A stretch of 37,049 nt of DNA from Candidatus Latescibacterota bacterium (GTDB taxonomy: Bacteria; Latescibacterota; UBA2968; SICM01), in the NCBI GenBank assembly GCA_009694805.1, contig SICM01000023.1, positions 1 to 37,049 of the forward strand, given 5' to 3'. The translations under genes were made by a program, and so were the position numbers. Every line of letters begins with the position of its first letter. Position 1 is the stretch's first letter. The notes beneath the pieces were generated by a model. That model saw nothing but the letters and a program-made list of their open reading frames with translations, was not told the DNA's origin and did not search any database. Positions 31,069 to 37,049 of the stretch are shown one piece after another.

Positions 31069-31387
31069 CCACTTTCTTTAGAAGAAAGTGGCGCAAAGAA
31101 TCGCGCTCAGGCGCCGCGCGGGCTGGGCGCTCCGCAACCTTAACATTCAGTTGTCGCACCGAATGTTGTGCCCCCGGCATGTGGGTTGCTTCTGCTGGAC
31201 TCTGGTAGTGGGGGTTTCTGGCGTCGCGCCTTCTTGTTCCTACTGATCAACCTTCTCCCCCTCTCCTGTTCTTGGGAGAGGGGGTTGTGTATCAGAGCCT
31301 TCCTCCAGTTCACAGCAAAAGGCAGCGCGGCGTCTGAGCGAGCGTGCTTCTTTTGCCTACTTTTCTTGCACGAGCAAGAAAAGTAGG
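31069..31387. repeat. composite element with diverged inverted hairpin ends
   Basis: The left end is a CCACTTTCTT/AAGAAAGTGG hairpin (31069-31091) followed by GCGCAAAGAATCGCGCTC and a GCCGCGC stretch. The right end, read inverted, is a perfect 14-bp hairpin with loop ACGA (31356-31369, 31374-31387), followed by CAAAAGAAGCACGCTC and GACGCCGCGC. The two ends are clearly homologous. The interior holds an AACATTC/GAATGTT hairpin (about 31142-31168) and a CCCCCTCTCC/GGAGAGGGGG hairpin (31257-31266, 31275-31284), and no gene. Confidence 0.8.
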
Positions 31388-31409
31388 ACTGCGGGCCAGG
31401 GGAGGGGTT

Positions 31410-34748
<3,339 letters not shown>

Positions 34749-34807
34749 TCAACCGCCAGGGATGCCAGGGAAGGCAGTAGATAAAAAGAAAAAGGGGGAT
34801 TCGTAGG

Positions 34808-34836
34808 AAGATAGCAGATTAGGGCGCGGATGTCAA
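34808..34836 (-). promoter_or_regulatory. sigma-70-type promoter of the SNF2 gene
   Basis: The minus strand has TTGACA (34836-34831), exactly 17 bases and TATCTT (34813-34808), about 60 bases upstream of the SNF2 ATG. Confidence 0.8.
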
Positions 34837-34868
34837 GGGGAGGCAGGGTGGGAGTTGGGTGAAAAAAG

Positions 34869-34937
34869 CGAAAGTGCCAGGTGCCAGGTGTCAAGTGTCA
34901 AGTGCTCAGATTTAGGGTTTACGTGACACGTGGCACT
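34869..34937. repeat. heptamer repeat hairpin, GTGCCAG / GTGTCAA type
   Basis: GTGCCAG, GTGCCAG, GTGTCAA, GTGTCAA, GTGCTCA run in tandem from about 34874. After a loop, GTGACAC, GTGGCAC forms the complementary arm to about 34936. It abuts the Ldh-family gene's stop codon. Confidence 0.88.
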
Positions 34938-35966
34938 CTACTTCAGTCGCGCCACGCCGAGTTCGTCCGCCAGCGCATTCAGCTCCTTCCAGGTCGTCTC
35001 TTCCAGGGGGATACCGCTCTCCAGCCGGGCCCGGCGCGTCCGCGAGGCCCGTTCTCCGGGCACGAGCACTTCGGCCTCCGAGGGCCGGCTGGTCTTGACG
35101 TGCCGGATGAAGTCTTTCACCTGCGCCTGAAAGGCCGCCAGCGGCAGGAAGGCGGCCACGTCGATGGCCATCAGGAGATGCCCCACCTCACCCGAGCCGG
35201 GGTCGTCCCCGCGCTCGGCCAGCCCGCACAGCAGGCTGATCATGAACGCCAGCCCGGAGCCCTTGTGCCCGGACAGGGCCCCTCCAAGGGGCAGGATCGC
35301 CCCTTTCCCGTCTGAGAGGTCCGCGAAGGGGTCCGTGGTGGGCCGGCCCTGGCCGTCGATCAGCCACCCCTCCGGGCAGGGCTCGTTCCTGGCGCGCTGG
35401 ACCAGGAGTTTCCCGAACCCCGTGGCGCTCACGGACATGTCCAGCACGGTCGCATCCTCCCCCTCTCCGGGCACGGCGATGGACAGGGCGTTCACGTACA
35501 TCCGGCCGTCGATCCCGCCGTAGGGGGCCACCCTGCCCCGCTGCCCGCCGAGCAGGACGACGCCGATCCGTCCCTGCCGGGCCGCGGTGAGCGCATAGAA
35601 GCTGAGCTGGCCGGTGTGCCCGCAGTGGGTCACGGTCACCAGGCCGATGGGTCCGGTCTGGGACTTGGCGATGGCCAGATCCATACCTCTGCCCATGGCG
35701 ACCTGCCCGAAGCCCCCCCTGCCGTCCAACTTGGCGGAGGTCAAGGTCTCGTTGTAGACCTCCATCTGCGCGCCGGGGACCAGGCCCCCCCTGCGGACCC
35801 CGTTCACATAGGAGGGGATGCGCAGGACGCCGTGCGAGTCGTGGCCGGTCAGGTTGGCCTCCACCAGGCAGTCTGAGACGGTCCGGGTCTCCGCCTCCGG
35901 CACGCCGGCGGCCAGGAAGACGTTGACGCTGAATTCCCTGAGAAGTTCTGCGCGAACAGTGGGCAT
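34938..35966 (-). CDS. Ldh family oxidoreductase (malate/L-sulfolactate dehydrogenase type)
   Basis: The 342-residue protein belongs to the type-2 malate/lactate dehydrogenase family, NAD(P)-dependent and distinct from Rossmann LDH. It shows EANLTGHDSHGVLRIPSYV with the catalytic-type His, GGFGQVAMGRGMDLAI, HCGHTGQLSFYALTAARQG, the substrate-pocket-like GGQRGRVAPYGG, FADLSDGKGAILPLGGALSGHKGSGLAFMISLLCGL, and RHVKTSRPSEAEVLVPGERA at the end. Substrate could be malate, sulfolactate, ureidoglycolate or a sugar acid. AGGGA lies before the ATG. Confidence 0.93.
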   Translation of the reverse strand: MPTVRAELLREFSVNVFLAAGVPEAETRTVSDCLVEANLTGHDSHGVLRIPSYVNGVRRGGLVPGAQMEVYNETLTSAKLDGRGGFGQVAMGRGMDLAIAKSQTGPIGLVTVTHCGHTGQLSFYALTAARQGRIGVVLLGGQRGRVAPYGGIDGRMYVNALSIAVPGEGEDATVLDMSVSATGFGKLLVQRARNEPCPEGWLIDGQGRPTTDPFADLSDGKGAILPLGGALSGHKGSGLAFMISLLCGLAERGDDPGSGEVGHLLMAIDVAAFLPLAAFQAQVKDFIRHVKTSRPSEAEVLVPGERASRTRRARLESGIPLEETTWKELNALADELGVARLK

Positions 35967-36008
35967 GGGCGATTCCCTTAATTCAAGCGTAAACTGGGGC
36001 GGGCTTGG

Positions 36009-36707
36009 TCAGCCGGCGAAACGGGCCGCCAACCCCCTGTCCAGGAGTTGCTGGTTGAGGAAGAGTCCCTTTCCGAGCATCTCCTGCGGGTCCGTCCCGC
36101 CAGGGAGGTAGAACACGTCCGAGAGGTACCGGTCGTACTTGTCCGGCTTGGTGGTGGTCAGGACCACGAAAGGGAGTTCCGCCAGGGTCTGGGCCACGAA
36201 GTCCCGCGTCCGCTGGCCGGCGGCGGTCGAGAGCTCCGGGGCCTCGATCCCCCGCAGGCGCAACTTCTGGCGCGTCCAGGTCCGAAACCCCAGATCCACG
36301 CAGGTCCAGAGGGTGTCTCCGTCCACGACCCGCTCCACAACGGCCCGGTAGGTGTAGAGCCGCTCCCGGCCCACCCGGCTGACCCGGAACTGGTAACGGT
36401 CTGGCGCCGCCTGCGTGGACTCGACGATTCTGCCGGGGTTGACCGACCCGGTGTCCGACGGGACGTAATACAGCTCGAAGCCGAGGTCGAGACAGGCCGG
36501 CTGTCCGGTCGGGGACTCGATCGTGCGGTAGGTGTAGAGCCAGCCCCGCTTGGGCGGGAGGGGCGGACCGGCCTCGGGCCGGGGGAGGGCTTCCTCAGCG
36601 ACCGGACACTGAGCCTTCTCGAACGCCTTGGTCCTGATCCTCTCCTCCAGTTCCCGCACGCTCCAACCTGACTCGGAGGCCTCCTGTTCATAAGAACTGC
36701 CGCTCAA
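36009..36707 (-). CDS. thermonuclease (SNase-like) part of a frameshifted DUF1016-SNase gene
   Basis: This frame encodes the end of a DUF1016 helical domain (YEQEASESGWSVRELEERI), a linker, and an SNase-like nuclease domain: TYRAVVERVVDGDTLWTCVDLG, RQKLRLRGIEAPEL with the Arg and Glu positions of staphylococcal nuclease, and KYDRYLSDVFYLPGG. The upstream half of the DUF1016 domain is in the frame 36688-36918. One extra T near 36691-36695 separates them: removing it gives VERQFYEQEASESGWSV, the normal family reading. An in-frame TTG gives this frame a nominal start at 36707, but no good ribosome-binding site is seen. Confidence 0.8.
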   Translation of the reverse strand: MSGSSYEQEASESGWSVRELEERIRTKAFEKAQCPVAEEALPRPEAGPPLPPKRGWLYTYRTIESPTGQPACLDLGFELYYVPSDTGSVNPGRIVESTQAAPDRYQFRVSRVGRERLYTYRAVVERVVDGDTLWTCVDLGFRTWTRQKLRLRGIEAPELSTAAGQRTRDFVAQTLAELPFVVLTTTKPDKYDRYLSDVFYLPGGTDPQEMLGKGLFLNQQLLDRGLAARFAG

Positions 36708-36918
36708 CTCTCGGTTGGACGCTCAGGAGTGTTCGGTAGTGGGTCCAGGTCAATTTTGCACGCGCGTGCAAAATTGGAAAAGCCCGGTGGAGTTCCAGCA
36801 TTTGGTAGATCAGACGCTGACTCAGTCCTATATCTTGTGCCAGACGCGCCAGGACCTGTTCTCCGAATTTGGCCCGCTCCTGGTGCGCCAGAATGTGAGT
36901 GCGCACGGAGCCTGTCAA
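36688..36918 (-). pseudogene. DUF1016 N-terminal fragment, upstream half of the frameshifted DUF1016-SNase gene
   Basis: The frame reads VRTHILAHQERAKFGEQVLARL, IGLSQRLIYQMLELHRAFPI and AKLTWTHYRTLLSV, typical of the YhcG-like DUF1016 N domain. It stops (TGA at 36688-36690) just where the next frame continues the domain. Intact relatives have 20 or more residues before this point, of the type AYWxTGRLI; here the reading runs back only to TGSVRTHIL before transposase-related DNA. The gene thus seems to have lost its 5' end to the IS3-type element and to carry a one-base insertion as well. The upstream boundary, a TTG or GTG, is nominal. Confidence 0.7.
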
Positions 36919-36945
36919 GGACTTTGAGACACGTGCGCGAAAAAA

Positions 36946-37049
36946 TTACTGACGTGGTGCATCTGAGCCGACCTCGATCGGCGCGTTGATCCAGACCTTC
37001 TTTGGGAGGGGCCGTATGCGAGGCGACCCGTTGACGAAGCGCTCCGGGT
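36946..37049 (-). mobile_element. 3' end of an IS3-family transposase gene (runs off the window)
   Basis: The minus-strand frame entering from the window edge gives 33 codons ending at TAA (36946-36948). They include PERFVNGSP, then LPKKVWINAP. The PERFV(x)GxP...LPxxVWINPP tail is characteristic of the C-terminus of the integrase-type transposase (OrfB) of IS3-family elements. The rest of the element lies beyond 37049. The right-hand end of the IS probably lies within about 36905-36945; its terminal repeat cannot be confirmed without the other end. Confidence 0.85.

Noticed and set aside
27956..31081. 1041-codon plus-strand open frame opposite the M81 and secreted-protein genes
   Set aside because: Its composition (Gly, Val, Arg, Asp, Gln) is that of a shadow frame, and it starts inside the foldback element. 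Both minus-strand genes have clear domains.

Overview
The window is GC-rich (roughly 65% in genes), densely packed bacterial DNA with Shine-Dalgarno-led genes and ordinary sigma-70-type promoters (TTGACA, 17 bases, TAnnnT). I see no rRNA, tRNA or CRISPR. The taxonomic guess is inference only. A secreted protein with dockerin/EF-hand-like repeats, a CxxxxCH segment and a copper monooxygenase fold, several Gfo/Idh/MocA oxidoreductases, an MlrC-type M81 protein, a PhyH-family dioxygenase and many intergenic hairpin repeats suggest an uncultured lineage of the FCB/Latescibacterota or Planctomycetes-like kind. None of the genes is a phylogenetic marker.

Left part (1-8.3 kb), mostly minus strand. 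A DUF433 gene with its own terminator is followed by a lysine gene cluster read right to left: promoter, lysine riboswitch, terminator, dapA, pckA, dapB, archease and a cytoplasmic gamma-glutamyltransferase. Including pckA in a lysine-riboswitch unit is unusual, and its reading frame is broken by one base near its 3' end. Upstream lies a second minus-strand unit, DUF1805 then acetamidase/formamidase, with a clear promoter at 8263-8291.

Middle (8.35-26.6 kb), plus strand. A small unknown gene sits behind a sigma-28-like promoter. Next come an unknown helical protein with thiT, an MNT/HEPN pair overlapping a glutaredoxin-Yip1 fusion, a three-gene MacA/MacB-like export system, a FliG N-domain-like protein, rarA and an EamA transporter. 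A new promoter then leads terC, an amidohydrolase, two Gfo/Idh/MocA dehydrogenases, a fumarylacetoacetate-hydrolase family enzyme, accD, a short AraC-type regulator, a glutamate-1-semialdehyde-aminotransferase-like enzyme and a DUF5069 protein.

Right part (26.7-37 kb), minus strand. It holds a response-regulator-receiver/PhyH dioxygenase fusion, an MlrC-type M81 protein paired with the secreted copper-monooxygenase-like protein, a large SWIM-SNF2 helicase with its own promoter, an Ldh-family dehydrogenase, and a broken DUF1016-thermonuclease gene abutting the tail of an IS3-family transposase that runs off the window.

The most striking feature cuts across all of this. At least thirteen junctions carry tandem repeats whose period is always seven bases but whose sequence differs from place to place, many with a second arm that can fold back on the first. 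They sit between genes, overlap the 3' ends of four genes so that they encode the C-terminal tails, and in one place enclose a perfect four-way-junction palindrome.
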